From Legionella_A sp963772805 (GTDB taxonomy: Bacteria > Pseudomonadota > Gammaproteobacteria > Legionellales > Legionellaceae): a DNA stretch of 64,000 nucleotides. The translations under genes and the position numbers were made by a program. The first letter of the stretch is position 1; the number at the start of each line of letters is the position of its first letter. This document shows positions 34,508 to 44,230 of the stretch, in pieces. Where the stretch lies: positions 248,001-312,000 of the forward strand of contig CAVYYU010000003.1 in NCBI GenBank assembly GCA_963772805.1, read 5' to 3'. A model generated the notes under the pieces. The model searched no databases. It saw nothing but the letters and a program-made list of their open reading frames with translations, and was not told where the DNA came from.

Positions 34508-35650
34508 TCATGAAATATCTGGTAAAAACAACGCTTGTAGATTATTGGTATAGCGTCGTCCCAAGAGAGTGACTTGCCAATGAGTGTTTGTTAGTTCAAT
34601 TAATCCTTTGGTTCGTGCTAGCTGCAGTTGCGGCATCAGCAGGCTAAGACTCAAACCGGTACGTTCAGTAAAAAGCGAAAGACTGATCGCTTGTTGTAGA
34701 CGAGTAGTATTAAGCATGAACTCAAAAATAAGATCGCCGGGGGTTACTTGTTCCATGGCGGCAAGAAAAGGTTTATCTGCTGCCAAGTAATCCTTGGGTT
34801 GCCGATGTTTGCGGGTGCGATAAATTTGTTGTCCATCTGCGGAGGTGAGCTTGCCGTGGGCTCCGGCACCGATTCCGTAATAATCGCCAAACAGCCAATA
34901 ATTCAAATTGTGACGTGCGGGTCTTCCTGGTTGGCAGTAAGCCGAAATTTCATATCGCTCAAATCCTCCTGCGGCTAATAATAAGAAACCTTCTTCTTCT
35001 ATCGTGCAGGAGTCATCTTCGCTAGGCAGGGTGGGGCGTGTTTTATAAAAAACAGTATTAGGTTCAATGGTTAATTGATACCAGGAGAGATGTTCGGGTT
35101 GATAGTTAAGCGCTGTTTGTAGATCAGTTAGACCCTCTGCAATGGTTTGCTTAGGCAGGCCATGCATAATATCAATGTTGATATTGTCAAAGCCGGCAAT
35201 GCGTGCGCTTTCTATGGCTTTATGAGCTTGCTGGTCATCGTGTATACGTCCCAGCGACTTCAGGTGCGTTGGGTTAAAACTTTGAATCCCCAGAGACAAG
35301 CGGTTGATCCCAAGTTTACGATAATCGTTAAAACGTTGTTGCTCGACTGTGCCGGGATTTGCTTCCAGAGTGATTTCAATATCATCCGAGAAGGTCAGCA
35401 GCCGTTGCAGTTCGTTAAATAATGTTTCAAAAGCTTTGGCTGAAAATAAGCTGGGCGTGCCGCCACCGAGAAAAATAGATTCAATTTTTCTTCCTGAGAA
35501 ATGGGTTAAGTCATTTTTCAAATCGGCGATTAATGTGGCGATGTAATCATCTTCGGGCAATTTGTCGGGACTTTTGTGCGAATTAAAATCACAATACGGG
35601 CATTTGCGCACGCACCAAGGGATATGGATATATAAGGATAAAGGTAACAT
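34508..35650 (-). CDS. hemW: Heme chaperone HemW (radical SAM)
   Basis: 380 residues. The radical-SAM cysteines are C13, C17 and C20 in HIPWCVRKCPYCDFNSH. FLGGGTPSLF (about 75-84), SLGIQSFN and LNYWLFGDYYGIGAGAHG follow, the last being typical of HemW (formerly annotated as oxygen-independent coproporphyrinogen oxidase). The sequence has the HemW-type CxxxCxxC with F following, not the HemN second-SAM motif. ATG 35650 is chosen over an upstream in-frame start because family members begin just before this motif. Confidence 0.9.
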   Translation of the reverse strand: MLPLSLYIHIPWCVRKCPYCDFNSHKSPDKLPEDDYIATLIADLKNDLTHFSGRKIESIFLGGGTPSLFSAKAFETLFNELQRLLTFSDDIEITLEANPGTVEQQRFNDYRKLGINRLSLGIQSFNPTHLKSLGRIHDDQQAHKAIESARIAGFDNINIDIMHGLPKQTIAEGLTDLQTALNYQPEHLSWYQLTIEPNTVFYKTRPTLPSEDDSCTIEEEGFLLLAAGGFERYEISAYCQPGRPARHNLNYWLFGDYYGIGAGAHGKLTSADGQQIYRTRKHRQPKDYLAADKPFLAAMEQVTPGDLIFEFMLNTTRLQQAISLSLFTERTGLSLSLLMPQLQLARTKGLIELTNTHWQVTLLGRRYTNNLQALFLPDIS

Positions 35651-35720
35651 GGTATAAAAACAGGCTGGCTTGTTTGAATCGGCAATAGTATCATAAGTCA
35701 CCAAAAAACGAGGATAAAAT

Positions 35721-36710
35721 ATGAACAAGAGAGTGAGAGTTGCAGTTACGGGTGCCGCAGGTCAGATTGGTTATGCTTTATTGTTTCGCATTGCGTCTGG
35801 ACAGATGTTTGGCGATAACGTTGATGTAGAGCTGAATTTAATCGAATTAGAGCCAGCCTTACCCGTCCTTCAAGGCGTGGCTATGGAGTTGGATGATTGT
35901 GCATTCCCACGTTTGAAGCGCATTGTCTGTACTTCTGATTTGCAGAAAGGTATGGATGGTGTTAATTGGGCTTTATTAGTTGGTTCTGTGCCACGTAAGC
36001 AAGGCATGGAGCGCTCTGACTTACTGAAAATAAATGGTGGAATCTTTATTAATCAGGGTAAAGCTATAAATGACAATGCCAATGATGACGTGCGTGTTTT
36101 TGTTGTAGGTAATCCTTGTAACACCAATTGCCTGGTTGCCAAGCATCACGCCAAAGACATACCGGATGATCGCTTTTTTGCAATGACAATGTTGGATGAA
36201 TTGCGTTCACGCACACAGCTGGCTCAAAAAGCGGGTGTTGATATTACGGCGGTGACACAAATGACGGTTTGGGGTAATCATTCATCTACACAATTCCCTG
36301 ATTTTTATAATGCTAAAATCAATGGCATGTCAGCCGCTAAAGTGATAAATGATGACGCTTGGATGAAAGATGTTTTTGTACCAACGGTGCAACAGCGTGG
36401 CGCGGCCATTCTAAAGGCTCGCGGTTCATCGTCTGCCGCATCAGCGGCCAATGCGATTGTGGTTGGCGTAAACCACTTGGTGACGGATACAGTGGCCGGT
36501 GAGAGCTTTTCCGTTTGCCGCAGTTCACAAGGTGAGTATGGCGTTGATGAAGGTCTAATCTTCTCTTTCCCTTGTCGTCGTGAGCATGGGGAATTGAATG
36601 TAGTCAAGGGCCTGTCATTTAATGATTACAGCCAAATCAAATTCAATGAAACTCTTGACGAGTTGCGTAGCGAACGTGATGCGGTGAAGTCATTGGGGTT
36701 GCTTGGTTGA
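35721..36710 (+). CDS. mdh: Malate dehydrogenase
   Basis: 329 residues; interconverts malate and oxaloacetate in the TCA cycle. The NAD-binding motif is VTGAAGQIGYALLFRIA (about 9-25). VGSVPRKQGMERSDLL is the substrate loop with arginines, and VWGNHSSTQFPDF (about 183-195) contains the catalytic histidine. It is of the cytosolic/LDH-like MDH group of 325-330 residues, as in other Legionellales, not the shorter E. coli type. It is divergent from hemW. Confidence 0.95.
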   Translation: MNKRVRVAVTGAAGQIGYALLFRIASGQMFGDNVDVELNLIELEPALPVLQGVAMELDDCAFPRLKRIVCTSDLQKGMDGVNWALLVGSVPRKQGMERSDLLKINGGIFINQGKAINDNANDDVRVFVVGNPCNTNCLVAKHHAKDIPDDRFFAMTMLDELRSRTQLAQKAGVDITAVTQMTVWGNHSSTQFPDFYNAKINGMSAAKVINDDAWMKDVFVPTVQQRGAAILKARGSSSAASAANAIVVGVNHLVTDTVAGESFSVCRSSQGEYGVDEGLIFSFPCRREHGELNVVKGLSFNDYSQIKFNETLDELRSERDAVKSLGLLG

Positions 36711-36740
36711 GCTGTAACTCACACTGACTTGCTATGAAGC

Positions 36741-36809
36741 CTTCTCCCATAGCGGGAGAAGGAGCACGAACAGCGGGTAAAGGGGTATAGGTGTATCATA
36801 ATACCCCTT
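36741..36809. terminator. Convergent mdh/prmA terminator region with palindromes
   Basis: CCTTCTCCC/GGGAGAAGG (36741-36763) repeats the motif found at 28187. A 9-bp stem AAGGGGTAT/ATACCCCTT (36780-36809) ends in TTT on the plus strand and, read the other way, lies within the end of the prmA transcript. Confidence 0.7.
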
Positions 36810-37675
36810 TAATCAGCGTTAAAAATAACCAATGCCCAGCCTTCATGGATGATTGATGAATGATGGGTAAAGATGTCTTGATAGGTATCAATCAACGATG
36901 TTACCTGGTCTTCCAAAATACCGGAGACAACCAGTGTTCCGTTTTCTTTAAGTAATTGCTGAAATCGTTGCTTCAACATTAATAATGGAGAAAGCAGGAT
37001 ATTGGCAATCAGCAGATCAACTTGGGTTTGCAGTATATCGGGGAAGCCAACTGTTAATTGTGCTGCTGTAATGCCATTGTCTGCGGCGTTATTTTGAGTC
37101 GCCAATAGTGCTTGGTGGTCAATATCCACGGCATACGCGTGTGCTGCTCCGAGTTTTAAGGCGGCGAGCGCCAAAATCCCGGAACCACAGCCAAAATCAA
37201 TAACATCTTTGCCATCCAACTCCGCTTGCTCAAGCCAGCTCAGGCATAGCGATGTTGTTTGGTGGGTACCTGTGCCGAAAGCCAATCCCGGATCAAGAAT
37301 CAGATTAACCGCGTCAGGTTCAGGCGGGGTTAGCCATGAAGGGCAAATCCACAGGCGCTTGCCGAAACGTAATGGCTTGAAATCATTCATGCAGACACGC
37401 TCCCAGTCTTGCTCAGGCAGCTCTTGGAGCGTACATTCCAGCTTGGGATATTGCGTTGCCAGCGTTTGCAACGCGTGCTCAGCCAGTTTTTGCTCGCTGT
37501 ATAGCGCTTGAATAATCACATGGGGCCATAGTGGGCAAGTACCCAGCTCTGGCTCCAAAATTGCGTCGTCATATTTATCGGTCATGGTAATCGAAAGAGC
37601 ACCGGCTTCTTCAAGCAGCGCTGAGAGCTTGTCTGCCGCATCACGCTGGCAGTGTTCGATTTGTAATTGCAACAC
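36809..37675 (-). CDS. prmA: Ribosomal protein L11 methyltransferase
   Basis: 288 residues; trimethylates L11. The SAM-binding motif is VIDFGCGSGILALAALKLGA (about 157-176), preceded by DPGLAFGTGTHQTTSLCL (about 128-145), and NILLSPL is the post-motif. The start is GTG, with AAGGA 9 bases upstream, inside the end of accC. Four bases separate the stop of accC from this start, which implies an accB-accC-prmA operon. Confidence 0.95.
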   Translation of the reverse strand: MLQLQIEHCQRDAADKLSALLEEAGALSITMTDKYDDAILEPELGTCPLWPHVIIQALYSEQKLAEHALQTLATQYPKLECTLQELPEQDWERVCMNDFKPLRFGKRLWICPSWLTPPEPDAVNLILDPGLAFGTGTHQTTSLCLSWLEQAELDGKDVIDFGCGSGILALAALKLGAAHAYAVDIDHQALLATQNNAADNGITAAQLTVGFPDILQTQVDLLIANILLSPLLMLKQRFQQLLKENGTLVVSGILEDQVTSLIDTYQDIFTHHSSIIHEGWALVIFNAD

Positions 37676-37679
37676 CAGA

Positions 37680-39020
37680 CTATTCCTTCAACAGGTTTTC
37701 GAGGTAGTGAATATTTGTACCACCCTGGATGAACGATTTGTCGTTTAAAATACGGTGATGCAATTCAATGTTGGTTTTAATGCCATCAATGATAATTTCA
37801 TCAAGAGCATTACGCATTCTGGCAAACGCTTCTTCGCGGGTTTCACCATAACTTATCAGCTTGCCTATCATCGAGTCGTAGTTGGGGGGAACGGTATAGC
37901 TGCTGTAGACATGAGAGTCGAAGCGGATACCAGGACCACCAGGCTGATGCAGCAAACGTATCGTGCCAGGTGAGGGCATGAATGTTTTTGCATCTTCAGC
38001 ATTGATGCGGCATTCGACAGCGTGACCATGCATTCTGATAGTATCTTGCGTCAGGGTAAACGGCATGTCGCTGGCGATTTTTATTTGTTCTTTAATCAAA
38101 TCGATGCCAGTAATCATTTCTGTGACTGGGTGTTCAACCTGAATACGGGTATTCATTTCAATAAAATAAAAACGACCATCCTGATAGAGAAACTCAAATG
38201 TTCCCGCGCCACGGTATTCTAAATCACGGCAAGCATTGACGACCTGCTCACCTATTTCCTGCCGCAATTCGGGCGTTATTCCGGGTGCAGGCGCTTCTTC
38301 GATAACTTTCTGGTGGCGGCGTTGCATGGAGCAATCACGCTCCCCCAAATGCACGGCACGCCCCTTGCCATCGCCTAATACCTGAAATTCTATATGGCGG
38401 GGGTTTTCAAGGAATTTTTCCATGTATACCGTGGGGTTATTAAATGCAGATTTCGCCTCACTGCGGGTGAGTGCTATGGCATTTAGTAGATTACCTTCAC
38501 TGTGCACCACGCGCATACCGCGGCCACCACCACCGCCAGCCGCTTTAATAATTACGGGATAACCTATTTTTTTACCCAGTGATAAATTAAGCGCATTATC
38601 GTCGGTTAAGGGTCCATCTGAACCTGGCACACAAGGAACGCCCGCTTTTTTCATGGCCGCGATCGCTGAAACTTTGTCACCCATTAAACGGATGGTTTCG
38701 GGTCGAGGGCCGATGAAACGAAAGCCGCTTTGTTCGACAATATCAGCAAAATCAGCATTTTCGGCGAGGAAACCATAGCCTGGATGAATCGCTACCGCAT
38801 CTGTAATTTCAGCGGCGGAAATAATCGCAGGTATATTTAAATAACTTTTTTGTGAAGGAGCGGGGCCAATACAGACGGTTTCATCAGCAAGGCGCACGTG
38901 TAGTAGATCTTTGTCAATATCAGAATGCACGGCAACGGTTTGTATACCCATCTCTTTACATGCGCGTAAAATACGAAGCGCGATTTCACCGCGGTTGGCA
39001 ATGACTATTTTACTTAACAT
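37680..39020 (-). CDS. accC: Biotin carboxylase subunit of acetyl-CoA carboxylase
   Basis: 446 residues; ATP-grasp enzyme that carboxylates biotin on AccB. It has KIVIANRGEIALRILRACKEMGI at the start, the glycine-rich ATP loop KAAGGGGGRGMRVV (about 159-172), FIEMNTRIQVEHPVTE (about 287-302) and the C-terminal YDSMIGKLI. AGGAG precedes the ATG. The length matches the family (about 449). Confidence 0.97.
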   Translation of the reverse strand: MLSKIVIANRGEIALRILRACKEMGIQTVAVHSDIDKDLLHVRLADETVCIGPAPSQKSYLNIPAIISAAEITDAVAIHPGYGFLAENADFADIVEQSGFRFIGPRPETIRLMGDKVSAIAAMKKAGVPCVPGSDGPLTDDNALNLSLGKKIGYPVIIKAAGGGGGRGMRVVHSEGNLLNAIALTRSEAKSAFNNPTVYMEKFLENPRHIEFQVLGDGKGRAVHLGERDCSMQRRHQKVIEEAPAPGITPELRQEIGEQVVNACRDLEYRGAGTFEFLYQDGRFYFIEMNTRIQVEHPVTEMITGIDLIKEQIKIASDMPFTLTQDTIRMHGHAVECRINAEDAKTFMPSPGTIRLLHQPGGPGIRFDSHVYSSYTVPPNYDSMIGKLISYGETREEAFARMRNALDEIIIDGIKTNIELHHRILNDKSFIQGGTNIHYLENLLKE

Positions 39021-39032
39021 AATTGCAGCTCC

Positions 39033-39491
39033 TTATTCAATCGTAAATAAAGGCTGGTCATACTCAACAGGATCACCATTTGTAACAAGAATAGCTGTAA
39101 TCGTGCCGGCACGATCGGCTTCGATTTCATTAAACATTTTCATCGCTTCGATGATACAAAGCGTATCCCCCACTTGCACCGACTTGCCAACCGTAACAAA
39201 TGGTGAGGCTTCAGGCGAAGGCGATATATACATGGTTCCTACCATAGGTGAGCGCACTTTATGCCCAGCACTTGTCGGTTCAACAGGTTTGTTATCCATA
39301 GCGTGGTGGAATGCTGGGGCTGGCACCGCTGATGGTAATGGGGCGTTTACGTAGCGGGCTGGTGAGGATACTTCCATCATGTGGCTATGACGGCTTAGGC
39401 GTAATGATTCCTCACCTTCTTTGATTTCAATTTCAGAAATACCGGTTTCTTCCAGTAATTCGATTAATTTTTTTATTTTTCGTATGTCCAT
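39033..39491 (-). CDS. accB: Biotin carboxyl carrier protein
   Basis: 152 residues. The N-terminal helical part (DIRKIKKLIELLEETGISEIEI) is followed by a flexible Pro/Ala linker, then the biotinyl domain with IEAMKMFNEIEAD, whose lysine near residue 118 receives biotin. It is upstream of accC by 12 bases, in the usual accB-accC order. Confidence 0.96.
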   Translation of the reverse strand: MDIRKIKKLIELLEETGISEIEIKEGEESLRLSRHSHMMEVSSPARYVNAPLPSAVPAPAFHHAMDNKPVEPTSAGHKVRSPMVGTMYISPSPEASPFVTVGKSVQVGDTLCIIEAMKMFNEIEADRAGTITAILVTNGDPVEYDQPLFTIE

Positions 39492-39505
39492 TGATTATGA
39501 CTCTC

Positions 39506-39937
39506 TCAACTTAAAATAATAGATTGTAATGCCAACATGTATCCGTTTGTTCCGAGCCCGCTGATGACGCCCTGTGCAATATCGGAAAAATAGGAATGCT
39601 GGCGAAAAGATTCACGTGCATAGATGTTGCTGATATGCACTTCAATAAAAGGAATTTGTACGGCTAACAGTGCATCTCGAATGGCGATGCTCGTATGGGT
39701 AAATGCTGCGGGGTTAATGATCAGATAATCGGTGTTGTCTTCGCGGGCTTGGTGAATAGCCTGGATTAACTCAGCTTCGCTATTGCTTTGCTGTGTTGTC
39801 AGGTAAAAGTCCGATGAACCTGCTTGTTTCTGCAAGCGCTCATTCAATTCGGCCAATGGGGTATGGCCATAGACAGATGTCTCGCGTATGCCTAATAAAT
39901 TCAAATTGGGTCCATGCAGAACTAGTATTTTTTTCAT
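39506..39937 (-). CDS. aroQ: 3-dehydroquinate dehydratase, type II
   Basis: 143 residues; third step of the shikimate pathway. It begins KKILVLHGPNLNLLGIRE, with INPAAFTHTSIAIRDALL (about 75-92) and EVHISNIYARESFRQHSYFS (about 99-118). ATG 39937 matches family starts; an upstream in-frame codon would add 38 unrelated residues. It lies upstream of accB by 14 bases, an arrangement seen in many gammaproteobacteria. Confidence 0.95.
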   Translation of the reverse strand: MKKILVLHGPNLNLLGIRETSVYGHTPLAELNERLQKQAGSSDFYLTTQQSNSEAELIQAIHQAREDNTDYLIINPAAFTHTSIAIRDALLAVQIPFIEVHISNIYARESFRQHSYFSDIAQGVISGLGTNGYMLALQSIILS

Positions 39938-40514
39938 TAAACTGCAGAGTGATTTGTTATTGCGTGAATTTTGCCTGATTTTCATTAATATGTCTATATA
40001 GACGATGATATCGGCATGATGTCTGCAAGTTTCACGAGTTTTATTCAACAAAACAAGTTTTAAGGTTTCTTGGCTAGATGTGTTTGGTCGGGGATGTTTT
40101 TTAGACTGAATAAATTTATATTGCTATTGTACCTGTATTCTGGTCTTCTATTGTCGAAAATAAATGTATGAGTTCATGGAAGTAACATACTTTTCAACGG
40201 ATTAATGGAAACTACAAGTCCTTCGCTTCCTGAGGTATCCCCACAACAGAATGCCCATTCCTGCTCTCTTTAATTTGTTTTTAAATCATGAAATTACTTT
40301 GTTTATATTGAATAAAATACTTTCAGACGACACAAAAATGATGCGCATTGTTCGCTAAATGGACGTTTGGTGCTATGCTTTCAATGACATCGGTTTGCTT
40401 TATCTGATTGGATTAGGTAATTCCAGCTAGATTAACATGATGAACACTGTAGAAATATCCATTGGACATTGAATAGGTCAGTCCATCAGTGTTTTTGATA
40501 AGGAGTTTAACGTT
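39938..40514. other. Divergent intergenic region between aroQ and the metalloprotease gene
   Basis: No gene is supported. It must carry promoters for the aroQ-accB-accC-prmA operon and the protease gene. I see no unambiguous consensus or terminator. Confidence 0.4.
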
Positions 40515-42155
40515 ATGTCTCGTAATATATATATATCACCTATCGCTATCTCGTTGTTGGCGGTATCCACAGCAGTAGGGGCGGCAGATCCTGTTCCGTT
40601 GGATAATGCCTCATTTATGAGTTTTCAACGCGATTTTCAACTGATGTTGCCTGCTACGAAGAAAATGGTGAACGGTTCCAATAACACAATGCAAGTTGTC
40701 CAACAACGTACTGACAGTAATAAAATAACCCATGTACGCATGCAACAGAAGTATGCTGGTTTTCCTGTATTTGGTGGGTATGCCATTCTGCATAGTGCTA
40801 AACCTGCCACAGGGCTTTTGAGCGCCAATAACACTGTGAAAATGAATGGTGTGGTCTACAACGATCTGGAGACCGAATTAGGACAACCTGGTCCTGCTTT
40901 CAAACAAAATGCAGCGCGGGCATTGCAGCAATTTAAAGCTCAATACCAAAACGAGAATGTCAGCGAAGAAAGCGTGACGCCAATGGTGTTTATTGGTGAT
41001 GATAATCGTGCCTTCTGGGCTTATAAGGTTAGTGTGTTATTGTATCCCGAAGACAGAATTCCTGAGCGTCCTACAGCGATTGTTGATGCGCAAACATATA
41101 AACCTTTCGTGCAATGGAATGATGTTAAAACAGTACTAACCAAAGTTAATGGCGAGGGGTTTGGTGGTAATTCCAGCGCGAATAAAACGCATTATGGTAT
41201 TCGAATCCCATACCTTGAGATAAGCCGTAATGCTGCATCTGGTATTTGTTATATGGATAATGATGGTACTCGTGTTGTGGACATGGGCCACACCTATCAG
41301 AAAACCAACAAACCCATGCAATTTGGTTGTAAAATAGACAATAGCTCGGATATTTATTGGACGGGTTATAAGAGTGATGGTTATGACCAGGATAATGGTG
41401 CCTATTCCCCCACGAATGATGCGCTCTATACCGGTTATGTCATCAATCAGATGTATAGCACATGGTATGGCCTTCCTGCATTGACACAAAATCTAAAACC
41501 AATGCAATTAGTGATGCGTGTTCATTATGGCAAGGGATACGAAAATGCGTTTTGGGATGGTAAACAAATGACTTTTGGTGATGGTGATAAAGTAATGCAT
41601 CCACTGGTTTCCTTAGGCGTGGGAGCGCATGAAATTAGCCATGGTTTTACTGAGCAACATTCTAATCTGGAGTATTTTGGGCAATCAGGCGGTATAAACG
41701 AAGCGTTCTCTGATATGGCAGCCCAGGCGGCAGAATATTACTCAAAACGGCGCAGCAGTTGGCAAATTGGCGCTGATATCATGAAGAAAAGTGGTGGATC
41801 CAAGGCACTGCGATATATGGACAAGCCTAGCCGTGACGGTGCTTCAATTGATAATGCTAACGAATATTATGCTGGTTTGGATGTTCATTATTCCAGTGGT
41901 GTATACAATCGTTTGTTTTATATCTTGTCACATAAACCAGACTGGAACACGCATAAAGCTTTTGATGTGATGGTTAAAGCTAATATGGACTACTGGACGC
42001 CCAATTCAACCTTTGAGCAGGGCGCATGCGGCATAATTAATGCCAGCATGGATCTGAGTCTTTCTGTAAGCACCGTTAAGGAAGCACTCGATGAGGTTGC
42101 GATTAGCTATCAAAATTGTGGTGAAATCTCACTTGCTGGTCAACGAATTATCTAG
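40515..42155 (+). CDS. Secreted M4 zinc metalloprotease (ProA/Msp-like)
   Basis: 546 residues with a signal peptide (ISLLAVSTAVGAA, about residues 11-23). A propeptide FTP/PepSY region spans about 30-200 with MQQKYAGFPVFGGYAILH. The mature thermolysin domain has the zinc site HEISH (H372, E373, H376) and the third ligand E396 in GGINEAFSDMAA. DVHYSSGVYNRLFYIL carries the later active-site histidine. It resembles Legionella ProA (Msp), a type II-secreted protease that damages host tissue. The ATG has AAGGAG 8 bases upstream. Confidence 0.92.
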   Translation: MSRNIYISPIAISLLAVSTAVGAADPVPLDNASFMSFQRDFQLMLPATKKMVNGSNNTMQVVQQRTDSNKITHVRMQQKYAGFPVFGGYAILHSAKPATGLLSANNTVKMNGVVYNDLETELGQPGPAFKQNAARALQQFKAQYQNENVSEESVTPMVFIGDDNRAFWAYKVSVLLYPEDRIPERPTAIVDAQTYKPFVQWNDVKTVLTKVNGEGFGGNSSANKTHYGIRIPYLEISRNAASGICYMDNDGTRVVDMGHTYQKTNKPMQFGCKIDNSSDIYWTGYKSDGYDQDNGAYSPTNDALYTGYVINQMYSTWYGLPALTQNLKPMQLVMRVHYGKGYENAFWDGKQMTFGDGDKVMHPLVSLGVGAHEISHGFTEQHSNLEYFGQSGGINEAFSDMAAQAAEYYSKRRSSWQIGADIMKKSGGSKALRYMDKPSRDGASIDNANEYYAGLDVHYSSGVYNRLFYILSHKPDWNTHKAFDVMVKANMDYWTPNSTFEQGACGIINASMDLSLSVSTVKEALDEVAISYQNCGEISLAGQRII

Positions 42156-42268
42156 GCTTTAGAATCAGGCCTGTCGTTTCCCAAAATTACAGGCCGCGTT
42201 TCGAGTGCAAGCGTTAATGGAATCTTGATGGTATATTGTATAAATAAGCCTGAATCAGGTGGACGTGT

Positions 42269-43042
42269 ATGCAGCAATCCCCGAGAACAATATCACTGAT
42301 TACATACAACATACACAAGGGCTTTGGTTTCCTGGGTAAGTTAAGATTTTTATTACCTGAAATGAGAGATGCTATTGCTGAATTGAATCCCGACTTTGTT
42401 TTTCTGCAGGAAGTGCAGGGAGAGCACCGGCGTCGTGAAAAACGCATCAATACGTGGCCTGATGCGCCGCAATTCGAATACATCGCTGAAAAAATTTGGC
42501 CGCACTATACGTATGCCAAAAATGCCATTTATCAATCAGGGCATCATGGCAATGCTATTTTGAGTAAATATCCTTTCGAGCGTTTTGAAAATATTAATCT
42601 GTCAACGATGAACAGGGCATCGCGCGGGATTTTGCATTGCCAGTTAATTTTGAATGGTGAGCCTGATGTTAAAATTCATTTGTTGTGCGTGCATTTAGGT
42701 CTATTCAAAGCGGAGCGTGCTGAACAATGTAAAACCTTGATGCTGCGCATCAGCGAAGCTGTTCCTGAAAATGAGCCATTGATTATGGCCGGTGATTTTA
42801 ATGATTGGCGTATGCATTTGTCAAAACCGTTGGAAGATGAGCTTGGCATTGAGGAAGCATTTTACTCAGTAGAAGGTCATCACGCCCGCTCCTTTCCGGC
42901 AATAAGGCCATCACTCTGCGTGGATCGTGTTTATTTTCGGGGTATGCAGGTTTGTGAAGTACAATGTTTACAAGGTAAGCCATGGAGGATGCTGTCTGAT
43001 CATGTACCGCTTTTTGCACGGTTTACTTTGAAGGGGGCTTAG
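42269..43042 (+). CDS. Endonuclease/exonuclease/phosphatase-family protein
   Basis: 257 residues, DNase I-like fold. Conserved blocks are ITYNIHKG (about 11-18), DFVFLQEVQGEHRRRE (metal-binding Glu, about 45-60), GHHGNAILSKYPF, the active-site LCVHLGL, GDFNDWR (about 173-179) and the C-terminal SDHVPLFARF with the general-base His. It could be a phosphodiesterase acting on nucleic acid or lipid headgroups. No signal peptide is visible. Confidence 0.85.
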   Translation: MQQSPRTISLITYNIHKGFGFLGKLRFLLPEMRDAIAELNPDFVFLQEVQGEHRRREKRINTWPDAPQFEYIAEKIWPHYTYAKNAIYQSGHHGNAILSKYPFERFENINLSTMNRASRGILHCQLILNGEPDVKIHLLCVHLGLFKAERAEQCKTLMLRISEAVPENEPLIMAGDFNDWRMHLSKPLEDELGIEEAFYSVEGHHARSFPAIRPSLCVDRVYFRGMQVCEVQCLQGKPWRMLSDHVPLFARFTLKGA

Positions 43043-43082
43043 GGGGTGTTCTGTGGTAAACAAGCGATTCGTGCTGTTCCGG

Positions 43083-43112
43083 ATTTCCTCAGCCCGCAAG
43101 GGTTGAGGAAAT
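43083..43112. terminator. Convergent terminator hairpin
   Basis: A 13-bp stem ATTTCCTCAGCCC-gcaa-GGGTTGAGGAAAT with one G-T wobble, between the convergent phosphodiesterase-like and aldolase genes. Confidence 0.75.
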
Positions 43113-43124
43113 TGGATTCCAAAC

Positions 43125-44135
43125 TTATTCCATATCTTGATTATATTCACCAAAACAAGCCAGGCTATTCAAACGTGCACGATTGAGCAATACGGCTTGC
43201 GCGCGTTCTGTGTTTGCAGGTTTGCCACCCCAAGCTTGTAGGCAGTCTTCCTGCAGTGCTCGTCCATAGGAAAAACTTAATGTCCAAGGCTGGAAGCCTG
43301 TGCTATTGAGGGCATTTAAATTTGCCGTAGCTTGCTGAGGTGTTTGGCCGCCAGAAAGGAAATTAATAGTGGGTACAGCGGCAGGCACATGGTTGCGGAA
43401 AACACTTAGCGTATAATCGGCAATTTCTTCTGATGAGCTAAATGGGGTTATGTCTTTTCCACAGGTAATCATACTGGGTTTAAGTATGATCAGTTCCAGC
43501 TCAACTTGATGAATAAACAAGGCGTTGAACAATTCATGCAGGACCATTTCACATGCTTCGGCACATTGTTCAATGCTGTGATTTCCATCTATTAAAACTT
43601 CTGGCTCAACAATTGGCACGATACCAAGGGCTTGACAACAGGCTGCATAACGCGCGAGCATTTCTGCACCGGCTTTCATGGCTGTCAGGCTTGGGGTGAA
43701 ATCTGATATGCTGTAGACATTGCGCCATTTAGCAAATTTAGCGCCTTGCTCTTTGAAATATAGAAGGCGTTCTCTCAGTCCATCAAGTCCTTGGGTGACT
43801 TTCTCACTATCAGTATGAGGCAACTCAATTAAACCTTTATCGACTTTGATACCTGGAAGAATCCCCTTTTGGGCAAACAGATCAGCAATTGCAGTGCCAT
43901 TTTTATCTTTGTTTTGAAACGTTTCTTCAAACAAGATAACGCCATTGACGTATTGTTCCAGATCGGGTGTGGTGGCTAACAACAGGCGATAATCACGGCG
44001 ATTGTCTTCGTTATTTTCAAGGCCAATTGTGTCAAAGCGTTTGCCAATCGTACCATTGCTTTCATCGGCAGCTAAAATACCTTTACCATCTTGTAGTAAA
44101 TGATCCATTGTTGTTGATAATTCATCGTAATACAT
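43125..44135 (-). CDS. Fructose-bisphosphate aldolase class I
   Basis: 336 residues; cleaves fructose-1,6-bisphosphate in glycolysis. It is the eukaryotic-type class I enzyme: GKGILAADESNGTIGKRF (about 18-35), KWRNVYSI, IVEPEVLIDGNH (about 183-194), the Schiff-base lysine in LIILKPSMITCGK (about 222-234), and FLSGGQTPQQATANLNALN. It works without metal. AGGAG is 10 bases before the ATG. The ferredoxin reductase gene lies 95 bases upstream on the same strand. Confidence 0.93.
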   Translation of the reverse strand: MYYDELSTTMDHLLQDGKGILAADESNGTIGKRFDTIGLENNEDNRRDYRLLLATTPDLEQYVNGVILFEETFQNKDKNGTAIADLFAQKGILPGIKVDKGLIELPHTDSEKVTQGLDGLRERLLYFKEQGAKFAKWRNVYSISDFTPSLTAMKAGAEMLARYAACCQALGIVPIVEPEVLIDGNHSIEQCAEACEMVLHELFNALFIHQVELELIILKPSMITCGKDITPFSSSEEIADYTLSVFRNHVPAAVPTINFLSGGQTPQQATANLNALNSTGFQPWTLSFSYGRALQEDCLQAWGGKPANTERAQAVLLNRARLNSLACFGEYNQDME

Positions 44136-44230
44136 AATCTCATAATCTCCTGTCTTTATATCTCGTGTAAGTGGACATTTCTACTATTAATGCCTAACGA
44201 CTCAAGCTAGCGAAATGTTAACGGCTCGAG

